Source of the DNA: JACPDI01 sp035463475
Lineage (GTDB): Bacteria > Acidobacteriota > Vicinamibacteria > Vicinamibacterales > 2-12-FULL-66-21
Assembly: GCA_035463475.1 (NCBI GenBank)
Contig: DATHTE010000072.1
Coordinates: 62,001-126,000 of the forward strand
DNA: 64,000 bases
Reading direction: 5' to 3'
Positions 40,786 to 48,055 of this stretch are shown here, piece after piece (the stretch's first letter is position 1; each line of letters starts with the position of its first letter). The notes beneath the pieces were generated by a model. The model did not search any database. It saw only the letters and a program-made list of their open reading frames with translations, and had not been told where the DNA came from. A program made the position numbers and the translations under genes.

Positions 40786-41328
40786 GTGGCTGTTCACGAA
40801 GAAGTATTATCAGCTGCTTTGGCCGTCTGCCGCGAGCGAAATGATTGGACCTTTGCCGCGGCTGAGATCGTTCGCGCGCTCCCCCACCTGCCGCCCGGCA
40901 CGATCCGCACGCACGTCACGAGCCGGCTGTGCGTGAACGCTCCGGCCAATCACCCGCATCGCTGGCCGTACTTCCGCCGCGTCGGCCGCGGTCTCTACGA
41001 GGTGCTCCCGCCCTACCGCCGCGAGCTCCCGCCGCCGCGGACCGAACCGCGCCCGCGAAAACACCTGTTGCTGGCGGACACGCCGCGCGGGCTCCGCGAC
41101 ACGGCTCATGTCGTGGTTTCGCGCGATATCGGCTGGTATGTTGCGGAGTGCCTGGAGGTCCCCGTCGTCGCGCAGGGACGCACGCTCGATGAGGTCGTCG
41201 GGGGCGTGCGGATGGCGATCGATCGAAAACTCTCCGCCGAAAACGCGGCGCGCTTCGGGCTTGCCCGACAGCCCCGGGTCATTGTGATCCACGAGATCCG
41301 GCTGACCCGGAGCGCGCCGAGGCCGTAG
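40786..41328 (+). CDS. HTH-HicB fusion protein without a HicA partner
   Basis: 180 residues, GTG start. The N-terminal 75 residues (LAVCRERNDWTFAAAEIVRALPHLPPGTIRTHVTSRLCVNA ... YFRRVGRGLYEVL) form a winged-helix-like domain with a GxxxV wing. The C-terminal part (IGWYVAECLEVPVVAQGRTLDEVVGGVRMAID) is a HicB-type partial RNase-H fold. HicB antitoxins normally pair with a 60-80-residue HicA toxin carrying a dsRNA-binding His; nothing like that is encoded within 120 bp on either side. A stand-alone regulator binding the palindrome at 40763 is one explanation. Confidence 0.8.
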   Translation: MAVHEEVLSAALAVCRERNDWTFAAAEIVRALPHLPPGTIRTHVTSRLCVNAPANHPHRWPYFRRVGRGLYEVLPPYRRELPPPRTEPRPRKHLLLADTPRGLRDTAHVVVSRDIGWYVAECLEVPVVAQGRTLDEVVGGVRMAIDRKLSAENAARFGLARQPRVIVIHEIRLTRSAPRP

Positions 41329-41449
41329 CCCCAGCACACGCCCCTCATTAACGCGAAGCGGCAACGCCGTCTCAAAACTCCGAATCGTCGCAAAAAAGTT
41401 CCATGGTTGAGCTAGACGAACGGCCCATCCTGAAGGCACACTCCCCGCT

Positions 41450-41818
41450 ATGACCAACATCGGAAAAGGCATTTCCATCTCCGGGAGCGTGCGCTCGGAG
41501 GAGCCGCTGGCGATTGCCGGCAAGATCAAAGGTGAGGTGTTTGCTTCCGATCACGAGGTGACGCTCGAGGTCGGTGCCGACGTCGACGGCGCCGTGCTCG
41601 CGCGCAGCATCATCGTGAACGGCACCTACACCGGGCGGCTGGTGGCGAAGGAAACCGTCCGGCTCCGAAGCGGAGCGAGCGTCAACGCGGACATCTCGGC
41701 GCCGCGCTTCGCGCTCGAGGACGGCGCGATCTTCAACGGGAAAGTTGATCCTGCCCGAACGGACGCGGCGTTTGCCGTGGCCGGCCGCCGCGACGGACGC
41801 CAGGGCTCGCAGCCCTGA
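41450..41818 (+). CDS. Bactofilin-family cytoskeletal protein
   Basis: 122 residues. Core IGKGISISGSVRSEEPLAIAGKIKGEVFA followed by DVDGAVLARSIIVNGTYTGRLVAKETVRLRSGASVNADISAPRFALEDGAIFNGKV is the right-handed beta-helix of bactofilins, which polymerise without nucleotide and organise envelope or cell-shape proteins. The last 12 residues (AGRRDGRQGSQP) lie on a hairpin-forming repeat (41801-41817) and are probably not ancestral. It stands alone; the ACT-domain gene follows after a 152-bp repeat-rich gap. Confidence 0.92.
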   Translation: MTNIGKGISISGSVRSEEPLAIAGKIKGEVFASDHEVTLEVGADVDGAVLARSIIVNGTYTGRLVAKETVRLRSGASVNADISAPRFALEDGAIFNGKVDPARTDAAFAVAGRRDGRQGSQP

Positions 41819-41905
41819 CCGAGACCGTCGGACCTGCCGAAGGTGGAACGCACGCCTTCAGGCCTGCGAGCGAGCGGACCGCGCAGCGCAGGCCTTCGGG
41901 CCTGC
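41801..41905. repeat. Hairpin-rich repeat cluster after bactofilin
   Basis: CAGGGCT-CGC-AGCCCTG (41801-41817) includes the bactofilin stop codon. GCAGGCC-TTCG-GGCCTGC (41888-41905) has a 7-bp stem and a C(UUCG)G-type tetraloop, with CTTCAGGCCTGCGAGC in between. No T-run follows, but the second hairpin could still act as a processing or termination structure. Related AGGCC-containing units occur at 42711-42755 and 45627-45681. Confidence 0.6.
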
Positions 41906-41970
41906 TGCACTCGCTTTGCGCGCCGGGCCGCGAGGTCCTGGTCGCCTGCTCCCGAGAAAGGACCGACACC

Positions 41971-42378
41971 ATGCTGAAAGCGCGACCCGCGAGAGAACTC
42001 ACGCTGCGGATGCCGAACGAGATCGGCACGCTCAACAAGATCGCCAAGTCGCTCGCCGACAAAGGCTTCAACATTCTCGCGGTGAGCGCATGGGTCGAAG
42101 GAGGCGACGCGGTCGTGCGCCTGTTGATGGACGAGCCCGCGCGCGCCGTCGACACGTTGAGATCCCAGCACTATTCCGTTCGTGAGCATGACGTGATCGT
42201 CGCGGAGGTCGCCCATAAGCCAGGGATGCTGCGGAGCATTACCGACAGACTCGCTGGCGACGAGATCGACATTCACCACCTTTACGCGTCGGCTCCGGCC
42301 TCAGATCAGCAGTGCCTCGTGGTCTTCGCCACCGCCAACAACGACCGCGCCATCGTGCGCCTGAACGCGGCCCGTTAG
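41971..42378 (+). CDS. Tandem ACT-domain protein
   Basis: 135 residues. First ACT domain: RPARELTLRMPNEIGTLNKIAKSLADKGFNILAVSAW; second: VIVAEVAHKPGMLRSITDRLAGDEIDIHHLYASAP. The N-G-T-L and K-P-G-M-L turns are those that bind amino-acid ligands at ACT dimer interfaces. No catalytic domain is attached, so it is likely a small ligand-sensing regulatory protein; its target is unknown. Converges on the large VPS10-type gene 8 bp away. Confidence 0.85.
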   Translation: MLKARPARELTLRMPNEIGTLNKIAKSLADKGFNILAVSAWVEGGDAVVRLLMDEPARAVDTLRSQHYSVREHDVIVAEVAHKPGMLRSITDRLAGDEIDIHHLYASAPASDQQCLVVFATANNDRAIVRLNAAR

Positions 42379-42386
42379 CCGCGTTC

Positions 42387-45300
42387 TCATTTCGCCCGAT
42401 CGAGGATCGCCTGCGCGGCGCTCACCACCTGCGTCGTGGGGGGGACGTCCGCGTCCTGAATGGTGTCGTAGAGCGACAGCATCTGCTGGTGCAGCTGCCG
42501 GAGCTGTGAGACGCGACCCGTCCCCTGCGCCGCGCCGAACCCGCTGCCGCGTGACGCCGCCTGCGGATCGAGTTTCACCACCTCGTCGTACACCCTGCCG
42601 ATCGCGTCGTACAGCCTCATGGACAGCGTGAGCTGCTGCCGAAGGCCCGCGAGCGGCGTCTTCACGCGCGGATCCATCCTGACGACGAGCTTCTGTTCGA
42701 GTCTGGCAGGCCTGAGGGTTTGCGCCGCACCTGAGGGTGCGCCGGCCGTCAGGCGGACGGTGTAGGTGCCCGGCATCGCCCATGGCCCTTTCGGCTCCGG
42801 CGCGGTGTCGAGAAACGTCGCGGCGATGGGATAGCCGGACCCGAACGCCTTTGGCGGCGCGTAGTGCAGATCCCAGACGAACCGGTGGAATCCGCGCGTC
42901 GCCTTCAGCTCGAGCGCCGGTCGTATCCAGTAACGCGGGAAGTTGACCGGCTGCTCCCCCTCGCGCGGCGGCGCGGCCTGGCCGAACTTAAAGTGGTCCC
43001 CCTCGGGCCGGTGCTGGCCATTCGCGATTGCGAGTTCCTCGGTGTTCCGCGGCTCGCGGATCGCGCCAACCGAGGCAGGGCCGAGGTCCGCCCCTCGTGC
43101 GGTCCGGCTCGAGCGCGACCCTGCAGCCGACGACGACTCGTACCGGCGCACGATAGTCCCGGCAGCGTCGAGAATCTCCAGCGTGACGGTCCCAGTGTCA
43201 TCAGGCAGCCAGTAGTTGATGATCGCGCCGTCAGGCGGGTTTTGGCCGGCAGGCTCGTCCGGCGGCAGCGGCGTGTCCGTGTTCTTGTTCCACCGGGCGC
43301 GCCATGCCTCGGCGGGAGGAAAAAGGTAGGCAGCTGTGGGGCTGAAGCCGGACCCTGCACGGGCCAGGGTCCTCAGCGGCGTGACGTCGTCGAGGATCCA
43401 GAACGATCGCCCGTGCGTCCCGACAACGAGGTCGTCATCCTTGATGGCGAGGTCGCGGATCGACGTGGCCGGCATGTTCAGCCGCAGCGAGCGCCAGCTG
43501 TCCCCGTCGTCGAGTGACACGTACACCGCCTGCTCCGTGCCGGCAAACAACAGCCCGCGCTGTTTCGAGTCCTCGCGCACGACGTTCGTGATGCCGCCGT
43601 CCGGGATGCCGCTGGTAATGGGGGTCCACGTCTTTCCACCGTCCCTGGTTCGATAGATGTGAGGGCGCAGGTCGTCGAGCCTGAACGTGTTGACGGCCGC
43701 ATATGCGGTGTTCACGTCGAAGTGGGACGCATCCATGATCGAGACCTTCGCCCACGGCGTAAGCTCTTTCGGCGTGACGTCCGTCCAGGTCTTGCCGCCG
43801 TCGCGTGTGAGGTGAATCAGGCCGTCGTCGGTGCCCGCCCAGAGGACGTTGATGTCGATGTGGGACGGGGCGAGCGCGTAAACGACGCCGCGCCGGGACG
43901 GCCTCGCCGCTTCTGTGCCGGCGTACTTCCCGACGTTCCGCGGAACGTTCCACGCCTCGCGCGATAGATCCGGGCTGATGCGGGTCCAGCTCTGGCCACC
44001 GTCGAGCGTCTTCCACACCGTGTTGGACGCGAAGAAGAGCGTCTTCCTGTCCACCGGCGAAAAGGCGACCGGCATCGTGCGGATCACGCGGTAGGGGATC
44101 GCCTCGCCTGTTCCCCGCGCGCCGTCCGCCGAGGGAGTTCTCAACGGACTGGGAGAGATGTTCTGCACCTGGCCGGTACGGCGGTCGTAGCGCGTAATCT
44201 TCCCGCCATACACGACGTCCGGGTCGAGCGGATCCGGCACGGCATATCCGTACTCCTCGACCCCGACAGGATGCCACTCGCGGAACGTGATCTGCCCATC
44301 GTCTCCGCGCGAGGAGACACACGCCGATCCGCTTTCCTGCTGCCCGCCGCACACGCGATACGGGAACGCGTTGTCGGTGTTGACGTGGTAGAACTGCGCC
44401 GTCGGCTGGTTGTACCAAGAACTCCACGTCTCGCCGCCATTGACCGTCACGATGGCCCCCTGGTCGGCGATCTGGATGATGATCTTCGGGTTCTTCGGGT
44501 TGATCCAGATGCGATGGTAGTCGTCCCCCCCTGGAGCGCCGCGAAAGTCCTCGAACGTCTTTCCTCCGTCTACTGACTTCCACGACGCGATGTTCGCGGC
44601 GTAGACGGTATCGCAGGCGGTCGGATCCGTCTTCACCTCGTGGAAGTCTCCCTCGCGGCTCCAGATGCGAGGGTCGCTGTTCACGCGCGTCCAGCTCTCG
44701 CCGGCGTCGCTCGAGTGGTAGAGCCCGCCCCTCGGCGCGGGAGAAGCGATCACGGCATAGATCCGACTGGGATCGGCGTCGCAGATGCCGAGGCCGATGC
44801 GGCCCAGCCCGTCGTCGCCCGTCGGCAGCCCCCTGCCGATCGGCTTCCACGTCGTGCCGCCGTCGATGGACTTGAAGAGCCCGCTGCCCGGCCCGGTGAA
44901 CGCGGCGTTCTCCCACGGCCCCTGGCGCGCTTCCCACATCGCCGCGTACACGACCCCGGGATTGCGCGGATCGAGGGCAACGTCAGCGGCGCCGACATCC
45001 GGTCCCTTGTACAGGACCTTCGCGAACGACTTGCCGCCATCGGTCGATCGGAAGATGCCGCGCTCCTCGTTCGGCCCGTAGGGGTGGCCGAGCGCCGCCA
45101 CGAACAGCCGATCCGGGTTGTTCGGATCAACGACGATCTGCGGAATCTGCTGCGCATCGCGCAGGCCGTAGTGACTCCAGGTCTTCCCTCCGTCGTCCGA
45201 GCGATAGATGCCATCGCCCGTCGTCAGGTCGGGACGCTGGAGCCCTTCGCCGCTGCCGACGTAGATGATGTTGGGGTTCGATGGCGCGATGGCGATCGCG

Positions 45301-45599
45301 CCGACCGATCCGCTCGGCTGGTCGTCGAAGATCGGCACCCAGGTGCGGCCGTAGTCCGTGGTCTTCCAGACACCGCCGTTGTGGAACCCGATAAAGAACA
45401 CGTTCGGCTGATCCGGAATGCCGACGGCTGACTTGCCCCGCCCGCCGCGGTGGGGACCGATGTTCCGCCAGCGCATCTCGCGCCAGGCTGTCAGGTCGGG
45501 TGCGTCCGGCTGCGCAGAGGCGGCCGGCTGGTCGGCCGATGGGGCCGCAAGGAAACCGAGGGCGCACAGCAGAACGGCACAGACTGGACGGAGGCACAT
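42387..45599 (-). CDS. Large secreted VPS10/BNR-repeat propeller protein
   Basis: 1070 residues from ATG 45599, which starts a signal peptide (MCLRPVCAVLLCALGFL to AASAQ); an upstream extension lacks one. About ten Asp-box repeats form propellers (TTDYGRTWVPIF, SDDGGKTWSHYG, STDGGKSFAKVL, SIDGGTTWKPIG, SSDAGESWTRVN, SVDGGKTFEDFR, VNGGETWSSW, TLDGGQSWTRIS, TRDGGKTWTDVT, TRDGGKTWTPIT). The C-terminal 300 residues hold a separate domain with the FHRFVWDLHY and VVRMDPRVKTPL blocks typical of the family. Often annotated as glycosyl hydrolase, but no activity is known. About 18 residues (PSGAAQTLRPARLEQKL) interrupt the usual strand before VVRMDPRV, at a DNA repeat. Confidence 0.9.
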   Translation of the reverse strand: MCLRPVCAVLLCALGFLAAPSADQPAASAQPDAPDLTAWREMRWRNIGPHRGGRGKSAVGIPDQPNVFFIGFHNGGVWKTTDYGRTWVPIFDDQPSGSVGAIAIAPSNPNIIYVGSGEGLQRPDLTTGDGIYRSDDGGKTWSHYGLRDAQQIPQIVVDPNNPDRLFVAALGHPYGPNEERGIFRSTDGGKSFAKVLYKGPDVGAADVALDPRNPGVVYAAMWEARQGPWENAAFTGPGSGLFKSIDGGTTWKPIGRGLPTGDDGLGRIGLGICDADPSRIYAVIASPAPRGGLYHSSDAGESWTRVNSDPRIWSREGDFHEVKTDPTACDTVYAANIASWKSVDGGKTFEDFRGAPGGDDYHRIWINPKNPKIIIQIADQGAIVTVNGGETWSSWYNQPTAQFYHVNTDNAFPYRVCGGQQESGSACVSSRGDDGQITFREWHPVGVEEYGYAVPDPLDPDVVYGGKITRYDRRTGQVQNISPSPLRTPSADGARGTGEAIPYRVIRTMPVAFSPVDRKTLFFASNTVWKTLDGGQSWTRISPDLSREAWNVPRNVGKYAGTEAARPSRRGVVYALAPSHIDINVLWAGTDDGLIHLTRDGGKTWTDVTPKELTPWAKVSIMDASHFDVNTAYAAVNTFRLDDLRPHIYRTRDGGKTWTPITSGIPDGGITNVVREDSKQRGLLFAGTEQAVYVSLDDGDSWRSLRLNMPATSIRDLAIKDDDLVVGTHGRSFWILDDVTPLRTLARAGSGFSPTAAYLFPPAEAWRARWNKNTDTPLPPDEPAGQNPPDGAIINYWLPDDTGTVTLEILDAAGTIVRRYESSSAAGSRSSRTARGADLGPASVGAIREPRNTEELAIANGQHRPEGDHFKFGQAAPPREGEQPVNFPRYWIRPALELKATRGFHRFVWDLHYAPPKAFGSGYPIAATFLDTAPEPKGPWAMPGTYTVRLTAGAPSGAAQTLRPARLEQKLVVRMDPRVKTPLAGLRQQLTLSMRLYDAIGRVYDEVVKLDPQAASRGSGFGAAQGTGRVSQLRQLHQQMLSLYDTIQDADVPPTTQVVSAAQAILDRAK
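42711..42755. repeat. Repeat unit within the VPS10 gene
   Basis: CCTGAGGGT occurs at 42711-42719 and 42730-42738, and CGCACC-TGAG-GGTGCG forms a stem-loop. It lies in frame and encodes part of the stretch GAPSGAAQTLRPARL that has no counterpart in the usual family pattern. Similar AGGCCTGA words occur in the nearby intergenic repeats. Confidence 0.45.
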
Positions 45600-45626
45600 G
45601 GCTCGCTCCTGGACGGGGTCAGAGTC

Positions 45627-45681
45627 TAGCGCAGGCCAGCCGCGAAGGCGGGGCTTGCCGCGCCGAAGCGTAGCGCAGGCC
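45627..45681. repeat. TAGCGCAGGCC direct repeats upstream of the VPS10 gene
   Basis: The 11-mer TAGCGCAGGCC is present at 45627-45637 and 45671-45681, separated by GC-rich palindromic sequence with CGCGAAGGCGGGGC. It occupies most of the 117-bp divergent gap between the VPS10 and VOC genes and may displace or overlap their promoters. Confidence 0.5.
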
Positions 45682-45716
45682 GGACGCAGGTCCAGTTTGG
45701 GAGTACAGTCTGCGAA

Positions 45717-46088
45717 ATGCTGACCGGCGCCCACTTTCTTCTCTACAGCACGCACGCGGAGGCGGATCGGGCGTTCATCCGGGACGTCCTGCAGTTCCGT
45801 CACGTCGATGCGGGTGACGGGTGGCTGATCTTCGCGCTGCCTCCCGCGGAGATCGGTGTCCACCCGAGCGACGAACCGTTCACGCAGACGCACGCGGAGC
45901 AGCCGCTGCTCGGTGCGGTCCTCTACCTGATGTGCGACGACCTCCAGGCGTTCGTCCGTCACCTCGAGGCGAAGCACGTCAAGTGCGGCGAGGTACTACA
46001 GGCTGAGTGGGGCACGGCGACGACGTTCCCCCTTCCAAGCGGCGGGCGTATCGGCGTCTACCAGCCCACGCACCGGACCGCAATCTAA
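45717..46088 (+). CDS. VOC/glyoxalase-fold protein
   Basis: 123 residues: GAHFLLYSTHAEADRAFIRDVLQF, WLIFALPPAEIGVHP, VLYLMCDDLQAFVRHLEAKHVKCGE and FPLPSGGRIGVYQPTH. This is the paired beta-alpha-beta-beta-beta vicinal-oxygen-chelate fold. Candidate metal ligands (His5, Glu at the PAEIG position, and a C-terminal residue) are only partly conserved, so it could be a dioxygenase or a binding protein. Stand-alone; 77 bp before the lipoprotein gene. Confidence 0.8.
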   Translation: MLTGAHFLLYSTHAEADRAFIRDVLQFRHVDAGDGWLIFALPPAEIGVHPSDEPFTQTHAEQPLLGAVLYLMCDDLQAFVRHLEAKHVKCGEVLQAEWGTATTFPLPSGGRIGVYQPTHRTAI

Positions 46089-46165
46089 GCGAGCGCGGAC
46101 GCACCACAGCTGTTCCCGAAACTGGCGAGCGTCGTGCAACGGCGCGGGACCGGGATCCTGCGATC

Positions 46166-46885
46166 GTGCGACGCGCCAGCTTCACCTCTCTCGCTCTCGT
46201 TTCGATCCTGACCGCTGCCGGGTGCGGCGGTACCTCCACGAGTACCGTGACGTCACCTTCCGTTTCGCGGTGCACTGTCGGCGCGACCGCGAATCCCACG
46301 AGTTTCCCGGCAGGCGGCGGCAGCGGGTCGGTCACCGTCAGCACGGCGCGCGACTGCGCCTGGCGGGCGAGCGCGACCGCCGAGTGGATCGCCGTCAGCA
46401 CGCCGCGCGAGGGACAAGGTGAAGGGCGCGTTACATACTCTGTGGCGCGGAACGGGAGCCAAGAGGAACGGCGCGGGGCGATCGACGTAAGCGGGCAGCG
46501 CCTCGAACTCGTGCAGGCCGCCGCTCCGCCTCCGCTACCGCCACCACCGCCGACACCGTCACCAGCCCCGGCGCCGGGACCGGTGCCCGCGCCTCAGCCG
46601 AATCCCGCGCCGCCGCAGCCGCCTGCGCCGCCCGCTCCTCCACCCGGCGGCAACGATGAGAGCGGGAAACAGATCGAAGTCGATGGCCGGATCCATTCGC
46701 TCTCGGGATCGTGCCCGGAGCTGAGCCTCACGATCGGCGGAACGAGGGTCGTGACGGACCACCGGACGGACTTCAAGAAGATGCGCTGCAGCGAGCTGCG
46801 CACGGGGATGGACGTCAAAGCGAAGGGTCACCAGCTCGCCGGCGGAGCGGTCCGCGCCACGAAGATCGAACGCACCGGCGACTGA
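46166..46885 (+). CDS. Lipoprotein with BACON-like and DUF5666-like domains
   Basis: 239 residues from GTG 46166, the first start that leaves a proper lipoprotein signal (VRRASFTSLALVSILTAAGC, lipobox TAAGC). Residues about 50-130 resemble a BACON domain (SVTVSTARDCAWRASATAEWIAVSTP ... GAIDVSGQRLELVQAA). Then comes a Pro-rich spacer of about 45 residues and a C-terminal DUF5666-like beta domain (QIEVDGRIHSLSGSCPELSLTIGG ... GMDVKAKGHQLAGGAVRATKIE). BACON domains are linked to carbohydrate or mucin binding. The Pro-rich linker probably spans the peptidoglycan or extends the binding part from the surface. Confidence 0.8.
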   Translation: MRRASFTSLALVSILTAAGCGGTSTSTVTSPSVSRCTVGATANPTSFPAGGGSGSVTVSTARDCAWRASATAEWIAVSTPREGQGEGRVTYSVARNGSQEERRGAIDVSGQRLELVQAAAPPPLPPPPPTPSPAPAPGPVPAPQPNPAPPQPPAPPAPPPGGNDESGKQIEVDGRIHSLSGSCPELSLTIGGTRVVTDHRTDFKKMRCSELRTGMDVKAKGHQLAGGAVRATKIERTGD

Positions 46886-46903
46886 ACCGCGGTGCGCGCC
46901 TGA

Positions 46904-47647
46904 TTACCTTCTCATGCGCTCGCGCTGCTTTGCCGCGAGCTCGACGAGGCGCCGCAGCTCCTTGAGGGGCTCCGGGCTGTCGTCCACCTGCAGCCGGGCC
47001 ACTACGTCGTTGTTGAGCCAAACCCCGCCGTTCTTCTTCACGATCAGCATCGCCGCCGACTGCATCCCGCGCGTGTCGCCTCCCGCGGCCTGCCCGGCGT
47101 CGAGGGCAGCCATCAGGCGGAGCGAGAGGTGGCCGGCCGTCTCCTCGAAAGCCTTCACCATGTTGGCCACCACCGCCTCGCCCGCGAGGATGTTGCCCTG
47201 AGCTGTACAGAACTTCCCGCTCTTGTGCCCGGCCCAGGTCGAGGCCTTCGGCCCGGTGAACGCCGCATGGTTTCCCTTCGCGTCCATCACCGCGAACTGG
47301 CGCCCCTGCTTGGTCCAGTTGTCCGGGCGGGGATCCGGATCGCTCTCCCACAGGGCCTTGACGATCGCCTCCGGAGTCATCCCGGCGCGCAGAAGGGCGA
47401 GCCCTTTCGGGCCGTAGCTGACGTCCACGATCGCCTGTGTTGCCACTACGCCCACCTCGGCCTCGGCCCAGAGGACCCCGTTGCCGACGGCGAACACGCG
47501 CGACTGCACCGCGCCTCCCACCTCGCCGGTATCGGGATCGAAACCGAGGATCGAGAAGGTCGCCACCCCGGGATCGCCCGCGCGGGCCCACGATCCCAGC
47601 AGCACGAACAGCGCAACGACAGCAACGACACGGCGAACGACGAGCAT
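46904..47647 (-). CDS. Secreted DUF1028-family protein
   Basis: 247 residues with a signal peptide (MLVVRRVVAVVALFVLLGSWARA). GVATFSILGFDPDTGEVGGAVQSRVFAVGNGVLWAEAEVGVVATQAIVD is the DUF1028 opening, an Ntn-hydrolase-like fold, followed by GNHAAFTGPKASTWAGHKSGKFCTAQGNILAG. The chemistry of the family is not established. The C-terminal DDSPEPLKELRRLVELAAKQRE helix is the usual end. Convergent with the lipoprotein gene, 18 bp apart. Confidence 0.9.
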   Translation of the reverse strand: MLVVRRVVAVVALFVLLGSWARAGDPGVATFSILGFDPDTGEVGGAVQSRVFAVGNGVLWAEAEVGVVATQAIVDVSYGPKGLALLRAGMTPEAIVKALWESDPDPRPDNWTKQGRQFAVMDAKGNHAAFTGPKASTWAGHKSGKFCTAQGNILAGEAVVANMVKAFEETAGHLSLRLMAALDAGQAAGGDTRGMQSAAMLIVKKNGGVWLNNDVVARLQVDDSPEPLKELRRLVELAAKQRERMRR

Positions 47648-47681
47648 GCGGACCTCCCTGGCAGAAGAATACTCCTGCCTC

Positions 47682-48008
47682 CTATCTTCGGCTTTCGGCC
47701 GTCACACGTCGCCGAAGCTCGTAGTCGCGGCCGGCGAGGCGCTCCAGATACTCCCGCAGCTCGCGCGAGGCGATGTAGCGGGCGTTGAGCGCGTAGAGGC
47801 GCGTGCGCCCGAGCAGCCGGCTTGCGACGAGCCCGTCGCGCTCGAGCGAGGCGAGCGCCTTCTGCACGGAGAAGAGGGGAGCGTCGAGCAACCGCGCGAG
47901 CTCCCTCGGGTACGTCTCGGTCATCAGCGCGAGCGCGAGGAGCGCCTTCGTGCGCGCGTGCGAGCCGAACGGCGAGGACGCAGCGGGATCTCTGACCACG
48001 AATGCCAA
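47682..48008 (-). CDS. Winged-helix transcriptional regulator
   Basis: 108 residues; the longest frame starts at a TTG (48008), with a GTG at 47999 as alternative. KALLALALMTETYPRELARLLDAPLFSVQKALASLERDGLVASRLLGRTRLYALNARY is an ArsR/MarR-like winged helix with recognition helix LFSVQKALASLE. No metal-binding Cys pairs. Divergent from the MutS-like gene; the intergenic inverted repeat GACCA-N7-TGGTC (48015-48031) may be its site. Confidence 0.82.
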   Translation of the reverse strand: MAFVVRDPAASSPFGSHARTKALLALALMTETYPRELARLLDAPLFSVQKALASLERDGLVASRLLGRTRLYALNARYIASRELREYLERLAGRDYELRRRVTAESRR

Positions 48009-48014
48009 TCATTT

Positions 48015-48031
48015 GACCACTCTTCATGGTC
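48015..48031. promoter_or_regulatory. Possible operator between the HTH and MutS-like genes
   Basis: GACCA (48015-48019) and TGGTC (48027-48031), inverted with 7 bp between, in the 47-bp divergent gap. TTGACC at 48013-48018 could be a -35 for the plus strand, but no convincing -10 follows at 16-18 bp. The arms are short, so this is tentative. Confidence 0.3.
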
Positions 48032-48055
48032 GTTATCAATGCTAAAGTGCTCTCA

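Noticed and set aside
40786..41449. A hicAB toxin-antitoxin pair
   Set aside because: No HicA-like small gene before or after the HicB-type protein; the 121-bp gap to bactofilin has no suitable frame.
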